Positions 38,295-50,600 of a stretch of DNA of 64,000 nucleotides are shown one piece after another. A program made the position numbers and the translations under genes. Below the pieces are notes generated by a model. That model had not been told where the DNA came from. It did no database searches and worked only from the letters and a program-made list of their open reading frames with translations. How positions within the stretch are numbered: position 1 is the first letter of the stretch; every line of letters starts with the position of its first letter. Location: NCBI RefSeq assembly GCF_019048845.1, contig NZ_CP077426.1:1597501-1661500 (forward strand), given 5' to 3'. The DNA is from Vibrio mimicus. GTDB lineage: Bacteria > Pseudomonadota > Gammaproteobacteria > Enterobacterales > Vibrionaceae.

Positions 38295-40399
38295 GCGGAG
38301 GCTTCCTCTTGTTTGAGCTCTTGCTGAAGCAGCCATAACTGTTTGTATTGTTTGCCGTAGGCGAGTAATTGTTGGTGTGAGCCTTGCTCAACAATCGTGC
38401 CCTGATGAAGCACTATGATGCGATCGCAATCACGCACCGTAGACAAGCGATGAGCAATCGTGATCACCGTACGGCCTATGGCAATGCTGGCCATATTGGC
38501 TTGAATGACGGCTTGAGATTCGTCATCCAGCGCACTGGTTGCTTCATCCAAAATCAGCACTTTCGGATCTGATAAAAGGGTGCGTGCAATCGCGAGACGT
38601 TGCCGTTGACCACCTGAAAGCGATTGACCACCTTCCGCTAATACCGTGTCGTAACCCATGGGAAGTTTGAGGATGAAGTCATGTGCGCCAGAGAGTTTTG
38701 CAGCCTCAATGATCTCTTCCAAACTTGCCTCAGGCTTAGATTGGGCAATATTTTCACTCACGCTTTTGTGAAATAAAAAGTTCTCTTGCAATACCACACC
38801 CACTCGCTGTCTGAGCTGTTGAACATTGATGTGATTGAGTGGAATGCCGTCAATGGTAATACTGCCTTGCTCAGGGCTATAAAGTCGCAACAACAGGCGG
38901 GCGAGGGTGCTTTTGCCTGAGCCCGAGGTACCGACCACCCCCAATGTTTCACCTGCACGGATGTCTAGCGACAAATCATTAATGGTAGGAGGAATATCCG
39001 GTTGATAACGAAAGAGGATGTTTTTGAAACTGATAGCGCCGCTTATAGTGACATTGTCACTCCCTGTGTGTTGTTCTACCGGTAGGTTAAGCATATCGCC
39101 GAGCTTCTCGATGGCGACCCGAGTTTGAATAAATTGTCCCCACAGCTCGACCATCCGCGCTAAGGGCTGCGCAATGTGGTTGGTCATCATGTTGAAAGCG
39201 ATCAGTTGACCAATGGTCATTTCAAGTGAGAGCACTTCCGTCGCCCCCAACCATAAAATGGCGACGCTGGTGATTTTTTGCTGCAACTGCACTAAATGGT
39301 TAGAGCGGTTATTAAGCTGCTGGACGTCATAACCCGTTGTGACCATTTTTTCGGTTTGTTCATCCCAGCGTCGGATAAATCGCGGCTCAACCGCTAAACT
39401 TTTCAGCGTTTCACTACCGGCTACGGTTTCAGTGAGAAATGAGGTATTTGCCGCAGCATGTGAAAACTGCTTTTCAATCGCCGCCTGCATTCTTGGTGTG
39501 AGCCACCAAGCGAGAAGGACATAACAGGGCACAGTAGCGATAAATAGCCCTGTGAGCGGAGCAGAAAGTAAGCTCATGACGTAAAGAAAGACGAACATAA
39601 ACAGTAGCTCGACCGTTAAGGTAAACATAGAGCCAGTCAAAAACTCGCGAATGGTGTCGAGCTCGCGCACACGCGTGACAATCGCGCCGACTTGGCGTGA
39701 TTTAAAAAACATGAGCGGCAGTCCAAACAGATGCTGCACCAGTTTAAGTCCAAGCTGTATGTCAATTCGGTTGGCGGTATGGGCATACTGATATTCGCGC
39801 AATCCGCGTAACACCACTTCGATCACCCCTGTAATCACTAGACCAAATACCAGTACATCCAACGTCGACCAAGCTTGGTGGACCAGCACTTTATCCATCA
39901 CCACTTGAAAAAACAGAGGTGAGATCAGAGCCAGAATTTGCAGTACGAACGAAAATAAAAGAATTTCGCTCAGCACTCTTTTATTCTGGAGGAATTCAGG
40001 AATGAACCAAGTGATATCAAAGCGCGATTGTGCTTGCTGTATTACTAACGATTTTTTATTCCAAGCAGAATTAAGTTCGTGATAAGAGATAACTTCGGGA
40101 GTTTCTTTATTAGGTCTTTGTATTAAACATTTATCTTTATTAGTTTTTGCTAGAATAAATGGTGAGCCGTGCTCATCAAATAAAATTACAGGTGTTTTTA
40201 GTGATTCGATGTTTTTAAATTGTGAAAATTTTGTGCGTATTTTAACCTTGTGTTCTTTCTGTATTTTATCCAGTTCTTCTTTGAAGTTTTCAGTGTCAGT
40301 TAAATGACTTTCGTCTTTTATTTTTTCTCGATTACCGCTGATGATACTTAAATAAAAATGAATGCATATCAGCGTGAGTCTTTCATTGTTGGATATCAT
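38291..40399 (-). CDS. rtxB: MARTX type I secretion ABC transporter RtxB
   Basis: This roughly 702-residue ABC exporter begins MISNNERLTLICIHFYLS and has a C39-like N-terminal domain without catalytic Cys, membrane helices, Walker A GTSGSGKST, signature LSGGQRQR and Walker B VLILDEATSALD. A GGCGAAA lies before the ATG at 40399; an ATG at 40453 also fits the frame. The first 120 or so codons are strikingly AT-rich against the rest of the gene. It is the first gene of the leftward rtxBDE operon, divergent from rtxHCA. Confidence 0.94.
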   Translation of the reverse strand: MISNNERLTLICIHFYLSIISGNREKIKDESHLTDTENFKEELDKIQKEHKVKIRTKFSQFKNIESLKTPVILFDEHGSPFILAKTNKDKCLIQRPNKETPEVISYHELNSAWNKKSLVIQQAQSRFDITWFIPEFLQNKRVLSEILLFSFVLQILALISPLFFQVVMDKVLVHQAWSTLDVLVFGLVITGVIEVVLRGLREYQYAHTANRIDIQLGLKLVQHLFGLPLMFFKSRQVGAIVTRVRELDTIREFLTGSMFTLTVELLFMFVFLYVMSLLSAPLTGLFIATVPCYVLLAWWLTPRMQAAIEKQFSHAAANTSFLTETVAGSETLKSLAVEPRFIRRWDEQTEKMVTTGYDVQQLNNRSNHLVQLQQKITSVAILWLGATEVLSLEMTIGQLIAFNMMTNHIAQPLARMVELWGQFIQTRVAIEKLGDMLNLPVEQHTGSDNVTISGAISFKNILFRYQPDIPPTINDLSLDIRAGETLGVVGTSGSGKSTLARLLLRLYSPEQGSITIDGIPLNHINVQQLRQRVGVVLQENFLFHKSVSENIAQSKPEASLEEIIEAAKLSGAHDFILKLPMGYDTVLAEGGQSLSGGQRQRLAIARTLLSDPKVLILDEATSALDDESQAVIQANMASIAIGRTVITIAHRLSTVRDCDRIIVLHQGTIVEQGSHQQLLAYGKQYKQLWLLQQELKQEEASA

Positions 40400-40821
40400 T
40401 AAATTATTTCGCCGATGTATTACAGCATTTTTGAAAGGGCGGCATCCTATCACCGCTTGTTAACATGTTCAATCCTCAATCACCGTCAGTTTTGTATGAC
40501 AAATGTTGAAATGGCCTATTTTGTAGTCAAATTTGATGCAAATTAATGATATGAGTCACGTTAATGTGCAATTTGTCTTATGGTTGCATCCGTATGAAAT
40601 TGAGGGAATACCGCACTGTTAAATTAGAATATATACTCTAATTTAATGTGTTTAAGTCGGTTGATAGCCATGGTTTAACGATGTAATATCCCGCCTTCAA
40701 ATAAATAATACAATAATAACCCTAGGTTTGATTTGTTATATTTTGCCCTTTGGGCTTGCTGGAGAAGATTGGTTCATAGAAACCATCTTTTCATATCTGT
40801 GTAAAATAAATGAGGAAATTT
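40400..40821. other. Divergent rtx control region
   Basis: A 422-base AT-rich gap separates the secretion operon from the toxin operon. It holds the palindrome at 40619-40646 and poly-A/T tracts typical of H-NS-bound DNA. Promoters for both operons must be here, but no -10/-35 pair stands out by eye. Confidence 0.6.
40619..40646. promoter_or_regulatory. Palindromic operator candidate in the rtx control region
   Basis: TTAAATTAGA-8-TCTAATTTAA is a perfect 10-bp inverted repeat. It resembles the AT-rich dyads bound by the ArsR-type activator HlyU that controls haemolysin and rtx genes in Vibrio. The binding itself is inference. Confidence 0.5.
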
Positions 40822-41169
40822 ATGATGGAGAAGTTCGTTCAGACAGTCTCGAGTGTTAACTACAATAAAGGTGTGTTTTCTCTTTATTTCGTAGGTCAAG
40901 ATCAAAAAAATATGGCGCACGGTGTTATGGCTGAAAGCGATAATGATCTTGAATTAAAGCAAGTTGTTCATATGCCTGCATCCGGTTTTATGTACATGGT
41001 TTCTATGATCAAAAACATGTTAGAAGATCCTAGAATGGAAGCCGAATTTAATAAGCTTGTTGCTGCTGGATTTCTGCCAGCAGGTGATGCCACCGCAAAT
41101 TCAGCAGAAGACGCCGCCGCGGAAGAGAAAACCGCAGCGAAGAAACGTCCTGCTCAGGTGAAAAAGTAA
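40822..41169 (+). CDS. rtxH: RtxH, conserved MARTX-locus protein
   Basis: This 115-residue cytoplasmic protein (MMEKFVQTVSSVNY) of unknown function is always found first in the rtxHCA order of Vibrio MARTX loci. The C-terminal 25 residues are Ala/Glu/Lys-rich and low complexity. GAGGAAA sits ahead of the ATG at 40822, so that start is chosen over the in-frame ATG at 40810, which itself overlaps the ribosome site. A chaperone or regulatory role is only conjecture. Confidence 0.85.
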   Translation: MMEKFVQTVSSVNYNKGVFSLYFVGQDQKNMAHGVMAESDNDLELKQVVHMPASGFMYMVSMIKNMLEDPRMEAEFNKLVAAGFLPAGDATANSAEDAAAEEKTAAKKRPAQVKK

Positions 41170-41194
41170 CCGCGCATCGGTTGATACTGGGCAC

Positions 41195-41656
41195 ATGTCT
41201 ATTACACATCAACCTGCAAATCTCACATTAGCGCAAATACAACAGATGATAGGTGGTGTGATGCTGCTCAGCCAGCATTCGCCGCTTCATCGTCGTTATG
41301 TGGTTGCAGAATGGCTGCAACGCATTCTGCCTGCGTTTGAGCTAAACCAGTTTTGCTATTACGAAGATGAGCATGGGCGTCCAATTGCCTTTTGTAATTG
41401 GGCGTTTGTCTCTGAGCAGATCCGAGATGAGCTGCTCTCTGGTGTGCGCGAAATATCTTCATCCGACTGGCGTTCGGGCCAGCAAATCTACATTCCAGAG
41501 ATGATTGCTCCATTCGGGCATGGTCGCGAGGTCGTCAATGATCTTCGTCGTCGTGTATTTCTTCCGTGGCAGGGACAGAAAGTCTGTACTGTCCGCGGCA
41601 AGGTGGATGCTCAAAATGACCGCTGTATCCGAAAGGTACAGTGGTTTTCTATTTAA
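41195..41656 (+). CDS. rtxC: RTX toxin lysine acyltransferase RtxC
   Basis: This 153-residue toxin-activating acyltransferase of the HlyC family transfers a fatty acyl chain from acyl-ACP to lysines of an RTX toxin. The catalytic His is expected at His32 in HSPLHRRYVV, and the family segment CYYEDEHGRPIAFCNWAFV follows. In V. cholerae, RtxC is not strictly needed for MARTX activity. The gene ends 23 bases before the rtxA ATG. Confidence 0.94.
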   Translation: MSITHQPANLTLAQIQQMIGGVMLLSQHSPLHRRYVVAEWLQRILPAFELNQFCYYEDEHGRPIAFCNWAFVSEQIRDELLSGVREISSSDWRSGQQIYIPEMIAPFGHGREVVNDLRRRVFLPWQGQKVCTVRGKVDAQNDRCIRKVQWFSI

Positions 41657-41679
41657 TCCCTAAAAGAAGAGTTTGGCTT

Positions 41680-44600
41680 ATGGGAAAACCATTTTGGAGA
41701 AGTGTTGAATACTTCTTCACAGGAAACTATTCCGCCGACGATGGAAACAACAACATTGTAGCCATTGGTTTTGGGGGACAAATTCATGCCTACGGCGGTG
41801 ACGACCACGTCACTGTTGGATCGATTGGTGCAACGGTGTACACCGGTAGCGGCAACGATACGGTCGTGGGCGGCTCTGCCTATCTCAAAGTGGAAGATTC
41901 CACTGGCCACCTAACTGTAAAAGGCGCGGCTGGTTATGCAGACATTAATAAAAGTGGCGATGGCAATGTGTCATTCGCTGGTGCCGCCGGTGGTGTGTCG
42001 ATTGACCATTTAGGTAATCATGGTGATGTCAGTTACGGCGGTGCCGCGGCTTATAATGGCATTACCCGTAAAGGGTTGAGCGGCAATGTCACCTTTGCAG
42101 GCGCGGGGGGATACAATGCTCTCTGGCATGAAACCAACCAAGGTAACCTGTCTTTTACAGGAGCAGGCGCAGGTAATAAATTAGACCGTACTTGGTTTAA
42201 CCGTTATCAAGGCTCGCATGGCGATGTCACCTTTGATGGTGCCGGTGCGGCGAACAGCATCAGTTCACGCGTTGAAACCGGTAACATCACCTTCCGTGGC
42301 GCAGGTGCGGATAACCATTTAGTCCGTAAAGGCAAAGTGGGCGATATTACTCTGCAAGGTGCTGGGGCTTCAAACCGCATTGAGCGTACACGCCAAGCGG
42401 AAGATGTTTACGCGCAAACCCGCGGCAACATTCGCTTTGAAGGTGTTGGTGGTTACAACAGCCTTTACTCCGATGTGGCACACGGTGACATCCATTTCTC
42501 CGGTGGCGGTGCTTATAACACCATTACACGAAAAGGCAGTGGTAGTAGCTTTGATGCTCAAGGTATGGAATACGCGAAAGCGGAAGACATCGTTCTCACC
42601 GCGGCGCAGATGCACGGTTTATCGATTGATAACGGCAACAAGTTCCATGCGGTTACCGCTGTAAAATCAGAGCGAGAGCCAAATACTTATCTGTTTGCTA
42701 TCGCAGATGGTACTTACACCAAAATCAACAAAGTTCGTCTCTATAACGATCCAGAAACGGGCAAACTCAAATACTACTCTGAAGCTTGGTTCAAGCGCGG
42801 TAATCATTTAGCTGAGCTTGCTCGTTCTGATGTCTCTTCTGTTGGTGGTTTTGAAGCAAATCCAATCAATGGTGGTTACACCCTTTCTAATATTGCCGTT
42901 GAACATCAGCAATCCGTCACCGTTCATGCGGTTGAAAAAAGCCTGACTGAATATGAGTGGGTGACTTACGCCAATGGTGCGGTGATTGATGCGAAAGAGG
43001 TGTCATTGTCGGATGCCAAAATGGGCGGTCATGCGATTTATGCTGATGGCACTAAGGTGGATGTCAAAGCGGTAAAATCCAACCGCCAACCCAACACTTA
43101 CATTTATGCCAAAGTGCTTGGGCCTTACACAAAAATTGTGGTGGTGGAACTGGCAAACGATCCCGAAACCGGGGCACTGAAATATCAAGCTCGCTCTTGG
43201 TATAAAGAAGGTGATCACACGGCCAATATAGCCAACCAAGATATTTCATCTGCAACTGGGTATAACCCAATGGGCAAAGGTGGCTACTCGCTCAGTGACT
43301 TGCACTACAGCGTAAACGCCGTTAGAAGTACCAGCGAAACCGTAGCGGATATCGAAGAATACACAGATCAAACGTTGTTTAAACCCGCAAACGATAGTGG
43401 TGAAAGCTCAGGTGATGTTCGTTTCAACGGTGCCGGTGGCGGTAACGTCATCAAATCAAACGTGACGCGTGGTAATGTGCATTTCAACGGTGGCGGTATT
43501 GCCAACGTGATTTTGCATAGCTCCCAATTTGGTAATACCGAATTTAACGGTGGTGGTGCGGCGAACGTCATTGTCAAAAGTGGCGAAGAAGGGGATCTCA
43601 CCTTCCGCGGCGCAGGTTTGGCGAACGTCTTGGTACACCAAAGCCAACAAGGCAAGATGGATGTGTACGCGGGCGGTGCGGTAAACGTGTTGGTTCGCCT
43701 TGGCGATGGGCAATATCTCGCGCATTTACTGGCTTACGGTAACATTTCAGTCCAAAAAGGCAGTGGTGATAGTCGCGTCGTGATGCTCGGTGGCTACAAC
43801 ACCCATACCCAAATCGGCTCTGGCAACGGATTATGGTTGGCCGCGGGCGGTTTCAACGTAATGACGCAAGTCGGCAAAGGTGATGTTGCTGCGGTACTCG
43901 CTGGCGGTGCAAACGTACTGACCAAAATGGGTGAGGGTGAACTCACGTCGGGTATGCTGGGTGGCGCGAACGTAATAACCCACATCAGCAATGATGATCA
44001 ATTATCGAACACCACGGCAGTGGCACTTGGCGGTGCAAATATTCTCACCAAAAAAGGCAAAGGGAATACCCTTGCGGTGATGGGTGGTGGCGCAAACGTG
44101 CTTACCCATGTTGGTGATGGCACCACAACGGGTGTCATGGTCGGTGGCGCGAACATCCTAACGAAAGTCGGGAATGGCGACACGACCGGCATTATGCTTG
44201 GCGTTGGCAACGTGCTGACGCATGTGGGTGATGGCCAAACCCTTGGCGTAATGGGCGCGGCGGGTAACATCTTCACCAAAGTGGGTGATGGAACCTCTAT
44301 TGCGGTCATGATTGGTGCTGGCAACATTTTTACCCATGTGGGAGAAGGGAATGCTTGGGCGCTGATGGGCGGCTTGGGTAACGTCTTTACCAAAGTAGGC
44401 AACGGTGATGCTCTCGCGTTAATGGTAGCAGAAGCCAACGTCTTCACTCACATTGGTGATGGCATGTCGGTGGCACTGATGTTAGCCAAAGGCAACGTTG
44501 CGACAAAAGTGGGTAATGGAACCACACTCGCGGCGATGGTGGGGAACGCCAACATCTTTACCCATATTGGTCATGGCAGCACGTTTGCGGCGATGATCGG

Positions 44601-47600
44601 CCAAGCCAATATCATGACCAAAGTGGGCAATGATCTCACGGCGGCGCTGATGGTCGGCAAAGCGAACATCATGACCCATGTTGGCGATGGTACCAGCCTA
44701 GGGCTGTTCGCTGGCGAAGTGAACGTGATGACTAAGGTTGGTAACGGCACCACGTTAGCGGCGATGTTCGGTAAAGCCAACATCATGACCCATTTCGGTG
44801 ATGGCTTAACCGGTGTACTCGCACTGGGTGAAGCCAATATCGTTACCAAAGTGGGTGATGATTTCATGGGTGTGGTGGCCGCGGCCAAAGCCAACGTTGT
44901 GACTCATGTTGGTGATGCTACCACCGCGGCCGTATTGGCGGGTAAAGGCAATATCCTCACCAAGGTGGGTGAAGGTACAACCGTTGGTTTATTGATCTCC
45001 GATGTCGGCAACATGATGACCCACGTTGGTGACGGCACCACCATTGGTATTGCCAAAGGTAAGGCCAACCTCATTACCAAAGTCGGTGATGGTTTAGGTG
45101 TTAATGTCGCTTGGGGGCAAGCCAACGTGTTTACCCAAGTGGGCGATGGTGATCGCTATAACTTTGCAAAAGGTGAAGCCAACCTCATCACCAAAGTGGG
45201 TGATGGCCAAGAAGTCTCCGTGGTGCAAGGTGAAGCCAACATCATTACTCATGTGGGCAATGGCGACGACTACACTGGCGCTTGGGGTAAAGCGAACGTC
45301 ATTACCAAAGTGGGTAATGGCCGTAACGTGGTGCTAGCCAAAGGTGAAGCCAACATTGTTACTCAAGTGGGTAATGGCGACAGCTTTAACGCTCTATGGA
45401 GTAAAGGCAACATAGTTACCAAAGTGGGTGATGGTATGCAGGTGACGGCGGCAAAAGGCCAAGCCAATATCACCACCACGGTGGGTAACGGTTTAAGTGT
45501 CACTGCTGCTTACGGCGATGCCAATATCAACACCAAGGTCGGTGATGGGGTATCCGTCAACGTCGCTTGGGGCAAATATAACATCAACACGAAAGTGGGT
45601 GATGGGCTCAATGTCGCTGTGATGAAGGGCAAAGCTAACGCCAATATTCACGTTGGGGACGGCCTCAACATCAATGCCTCCTACGCACAAAACAACGTCG
45701 CCATCAAAGTCGGTAACGGCGATTTCTACAGTTTAGCGGTGGCATCGAGCAATACCAGCAGCAACAAACTCTCTGCCTTGTTTGATAACATCAAACAAAC
45801 CGTACTCGGTGTCGGTGGCAGCCAAGCCATCAACTACTTAGTGCAAGGCGATGAAGCCTCCTCATCCGGCACGCATAAAGGTCGTGGTGCGATTGCTACA
45901 CCTGAAATCACCAAACTGGATGGTTTCCAAATGGATGCCATTAAGGAAGTCGGTTCTGACCTCGGTGATAGTCTCACTGGCAGCGTGACTAAGGTTGATA
46001 CTCCTGATCTCAACAAGATGCAGCATGCGATCAATGTTGATGATTCTTCTGTTCAAGCTCCGAATCTGATTGTGAATGGTGATTTTGAGCTGGGCGAACA
46101 TGGCTGGCAATCTACTCATGGGGTTGAAGCCTCTTATGCAGGCAGTGTGTATGGCGTAGAGGGTGAAGGTCACGGCGCACGTGTGACCGAGCTCGATACT
46201 TATACCAACACCAGTCTCTATCAAGATCTGGCTAATCTAGCGCAAGGTGAAGTTATTGCGGTGAGCTTTGATTTTGCAAAACGCGCGGGCCTTTCTAATA
46301 ACGAAGGCATCGAAGTTCTTTGGAACGGTGAAGTGGTATTCTCATCGTCGGGTGACGAGTCTGCTTGGCAGCAAAAAACCTTAAAGCTGACCGCGCAGGC
46401 TGGCAGTAACCGTATCGAATTCAAAGGCACAGGCCACAATGATGGACTGGGCTATATCCTAGATAATGTGGTGGCGACCTCAGAGTCATCACAACAAGCC
46501 AATGCAATCCGTGAGCACGCAACGCAAAACCCAGCAGCGCAGAATGCTCTATCCGATAAAGAGCGTGCAGAAGCGGATCGCCAACGTCTAGAACAAGAAA
46601 AACAGAAACAGCTTGATGCTGTCGCAGGTTCACAAAGTCAGTTGGAGTCGACCGACCAACAAGCCTTAGAAAATAACGGTCAAGCTCAATGTGATGCGGT
46701 GCAAGAAGAATCAGAAGCTATCACGGCAGAGTTGACAAAACTGGCGCAAGGTCTCGATGTGCTTGATAGCCAAGCAACGCATACTGGCGAGTCAGGCGAC
46801 CAATGGCGTAACGAATTTGCTAGCGGTCTGTTGGCAGGCGTTCAAACTCAACTCGACGATGCGAAGCAGCTCGCGAATGAGAAGATTGCTGAGGCGAAGC
46901 AGACGCACGCGGACAACCAAAATAAAGTGAAAGATGCGGTTGCGAAGTCTGAAGTGGGAGTCGCCAAAGGCGAGCAAATTCGAGCGGGAGCAGAGCAACA
47001 CATTGCCGATGCTCAAGCCGATGCAGAAACACGCAAAGCCGATGCTCTGGCGAAAAGTAACGATGCGAAACAGGCCGAATCTGACGCACGCAGCGCAGCA
47101 AACGATGCGCAATCGCGTGGTGATCGCGATGCGATGAATGCCGAAAATAAAGCCAACCAAGCGCAAAATGATGCAAAAGGGGCCAAGCAAAACGAAGGCG
47201 ATCGCCCTGACCGTGAAGGCGTGGCTGGCAGCGGCCTTTCAAGTAACGCTCATAGCGTGAAAAGCTCTGGCGAAACAGACAGTCATATCAACACCGACAG
47301 TCCAACCAACGCCGATGGCCGATTCAGTGAAGGTCTGAGCGAACAAGAGCAAGAAGCGCTGGAAGGTGCGATAAACGCAGTGAACCGTCTGCAAATTAAT
47401 GCAGGTATTCGCGGAAAGAACAGCGGTACTACAATCACATCAATGTTCACCGAAACAAACACCGACAGCATTGTGGTACCAACGACGACGTCTCAGGATG
47501 TGGATCGAAAAGAGATACGCATTTCTGGGGTGAACATACAAGGGCTTGGTGAAACGCCACATGATACGGCAAAATCACGAGTAGCCGTACGCGCTGAAAA

Positions 47601-50600
47601 AGTCGCTAATATTTATCGTTGGTTGGATAGCGATCATCCACGGGCAACCGAATACTTCATTCCTGTACCAGGTTTTGAAGACGGCGATGCTTATGTGTCA
47701 GATGAAGTTATGATGCACATGATTGAGTATGTCGGTAAGTACATCAAAGACACTGACAATCAAGTACCAAAAGATCAAGCACAAGCATTGGCCACTTTAT
47801 TTGTTAAAGCTACGCTTGATTATGATTGGGATAAACGGGTTGAGTTTCTCACTAAGCTTGAGAGTTACGGCTATAGCTTTGAAGCGCCACACGGTGAGAA
47901 CAGTATCGTTTCGTTCTGGTCTGGTAAAAAAAGCTACAATAAATATCGAGACGTACTCGATAATGCCCAGCCCGACGGTAAGAAGGTGGTATTCGACGTT
48001 GATGTTCAGGGAAATGTCTTCGCTATTAGATTGAATAATCAGTTGATTAATTGGTCGAAAGAGTATCTCGAACCGCAATATGAGCAGCATAATAAACTGA
48101 AATCCTTGATTCATTCAGCTTATTTCAATAACACCGGATTCTGGAGTTCGGTATATGCGACAGGCGCACAAAATGATGTTTATGTCATCGCGGAAGGTGG
48201 CATGCGTCTTGGTAACTATTTCTGGAATGTTGAACTTCCTGTACTGCGTCAATTGCAACGTGAAGGATTAGTAGGTGAAATCCGTTTACTCGATAAGCCT
48301 GTTTCAGAATACAAAGATGTGCCCGTTGATGAAATTGGACGTCGACTTACCGATGCTGGCGTGGCGGTTAAAATCCGTTTTGATGCACTAAGTACAGCGC
48401 AACAAGCAGAGCTTTTGGCTATAAATCCAGAGGGTTACAAAGCTAGTACTCTTATTGAACTTGACGTCAAATTAAGTGCTATCGATACCATGTTGCGTGA
48501 ATCTCTACCATTCTATTCACTTCGTACTGAGCGCAACCTCTTAGTACAAGAAGGAGATGAAGGCTTTGAAGTGCGTGCTTGGCCAGGAACCGATGGCAAG
48601 AGTAAAACCATTATTCTTAAGGATCCTGAAGACGCGGCTCAGCACAAAGCCATCGAACGCTTCATTCTGGCCAACTTCGATAATTTCGAACAAATGCCAG
48701 ACGAGCTCTTCTTGGTGGATAACAAGGTGATTTCACACCATGAAGGTCGTACACATGTGTTGGCGCAAAAAGTCGATGGTGCGTGGCAATACAACGCCAA
48801 AGTGGAGCTGATGTCAGTCACTGAGCTACTCGATGCGGCGCATGTACCGGGTAAGATCCGCGGTGAAAGTTACCAAAAAGTGATCGACGCTCTGACGGAG
48901 TATCATGCGAGTACGGTTGAACACGCAGATTACGAACTAGAATCTGTGGAAAAACTGCTCAACCTGCGTAAACAGATTGAAGGTTATGCACTCGGGCATC
49001 CGGATTCTAACCGTGTGGAAGCAATGAACTCACTGTTAAATCAGGTGAATTCCCGTCTGGAAGAAGTCTCTGTTCTTGCGGTCTCCGAGCAAAGCATTAA
49101 AGCGTACGATAGCTTTAGCCGTCTATATGACCAGCTTGATAATGCCAACTTAAAAGAAAGTAAACATCTGTATCTGGATGGAAACGGCAATTTCGTCACT
49201 AAGGGCAAAGGCAACCTAGCCACTATCGACAAGCTAGGCGGTAGCGATGCTGTACTTGAAAAAGTAAAAGCAGCCGTAAGTCATGAATATGGTCAAGCTG
49301 TTGCTGATACGATCTTCGCAGGGCTTTCTGCAAACGAACTGGCGAAAGATGGTAAAGGCATTGATATTGCTGGTTTAAACAAAGTACACCAAGCGATTGA
49401 ACAGCACATGTCGCCAGTGAGCGCGACCATGTACATCTGGAAGCCGAGTGATCACAGCACACTAGGTCATGCCGCATTGCAAATTGGCCAAGGTCGCACG
49501 CAGCTTGAAGGTCAAGCCGCTGCTGACTTCAATAAGCAGAATTACGTGAGTTGGTGGCCACTCGGTAGCAAGTCATCCAATATCCGCAATATCTTCAACG
49601 TTGCGACAGAAGATCAGCCGGATCTTAAACTGCGTTGGAGCGATTTCAGCCAACCTGCTCATAAAAATGACACACTTGAGCACGATATGGCATCGGAAGA
49701 AAACGACAGCTTTGGTTTGAAAGAGGGTGAAACTAAGCTGAAACGCTTTATCGAAAAACTCAACGCCGCGAAAGGTATTGATGCTTCATACAAAGATGCT
49801 TCTGAAGGTTATGCGAGTGTGCTACTGGGCAATCCAGATATGCTTGCATCGACAGGCATTCCTGCGCATGTATTCCAGCCATTCGTTGACCAATGGAATG
49901 ACACCAGCTACGACATGATGGACGTAGCCAACCGTTTTGCTGAAGAGCTACAGAAACAAGCTCAGGCAAGTGGTGATCCCGCCCTTGTGGATAAACGCAT
50001 CGACAACGTGGTTCGCCTGTTTGCTGAAAGAGCGCTGGAAGAAATCGAAGCCTTTAAGGCCAGCCAAGCAGATGAAGGCCGAGTGTTCCGCATTAACCTA
50101 GAAGGGTTGGATGTGGCGGCGATGCAAGCTGAATGGAACCGTCTAAGCAACGATCCGGATGCTCGCTATCAGTTGTTGACCAAAAACTGCTCAAGCACCG
50201 TCGCAAAAGTGTTGAAAGCCGGCGGGGCGGACAAACTGATTGGCCACGAAGCGAGCAACCGCTTGATGGGGCAGTACGCGGATCAAATTGTCTCCGGTTT
50301 GTTCAATGCAAAGCAAGCAGCGGTAGAAGTGAAAGATATTCGTGCGACCGAAGATTTGTCTGTGGTTAAAACCGTCGCTTCTGATACAGAGCTGGGGACA
50401 AATACAGATGCACCCCATAAGAATTATCAATCCCGAGATTTAGTTCTTGAGCCAATTTTGCAGCCAGAAACCATCGAGCTTGGTATGCCTGATATTGATC
50501 AGAAAATATTGGCGGAGGTTGCTGAACGTGAAAATGTCATTATCGGTGTCCGACCAGTTGATGAGAAGTCGAAGTCACTGATTGATTCAAAACTCTATAG

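Noticed and set aside
41641..41679. Longer rtxA start at GTG 41641
   Set aside because: It overlaps the end of rtxC, lacks a ribosome site, and the family starts at MGKPFWRS with a purine-rich site before ATG 41680.
43720..45740. Regular repeats resembling a CRISPR array
   Set aside because: They lie inside one long reading frame and encode a 19-residue protein repeat; spacers are not unique.
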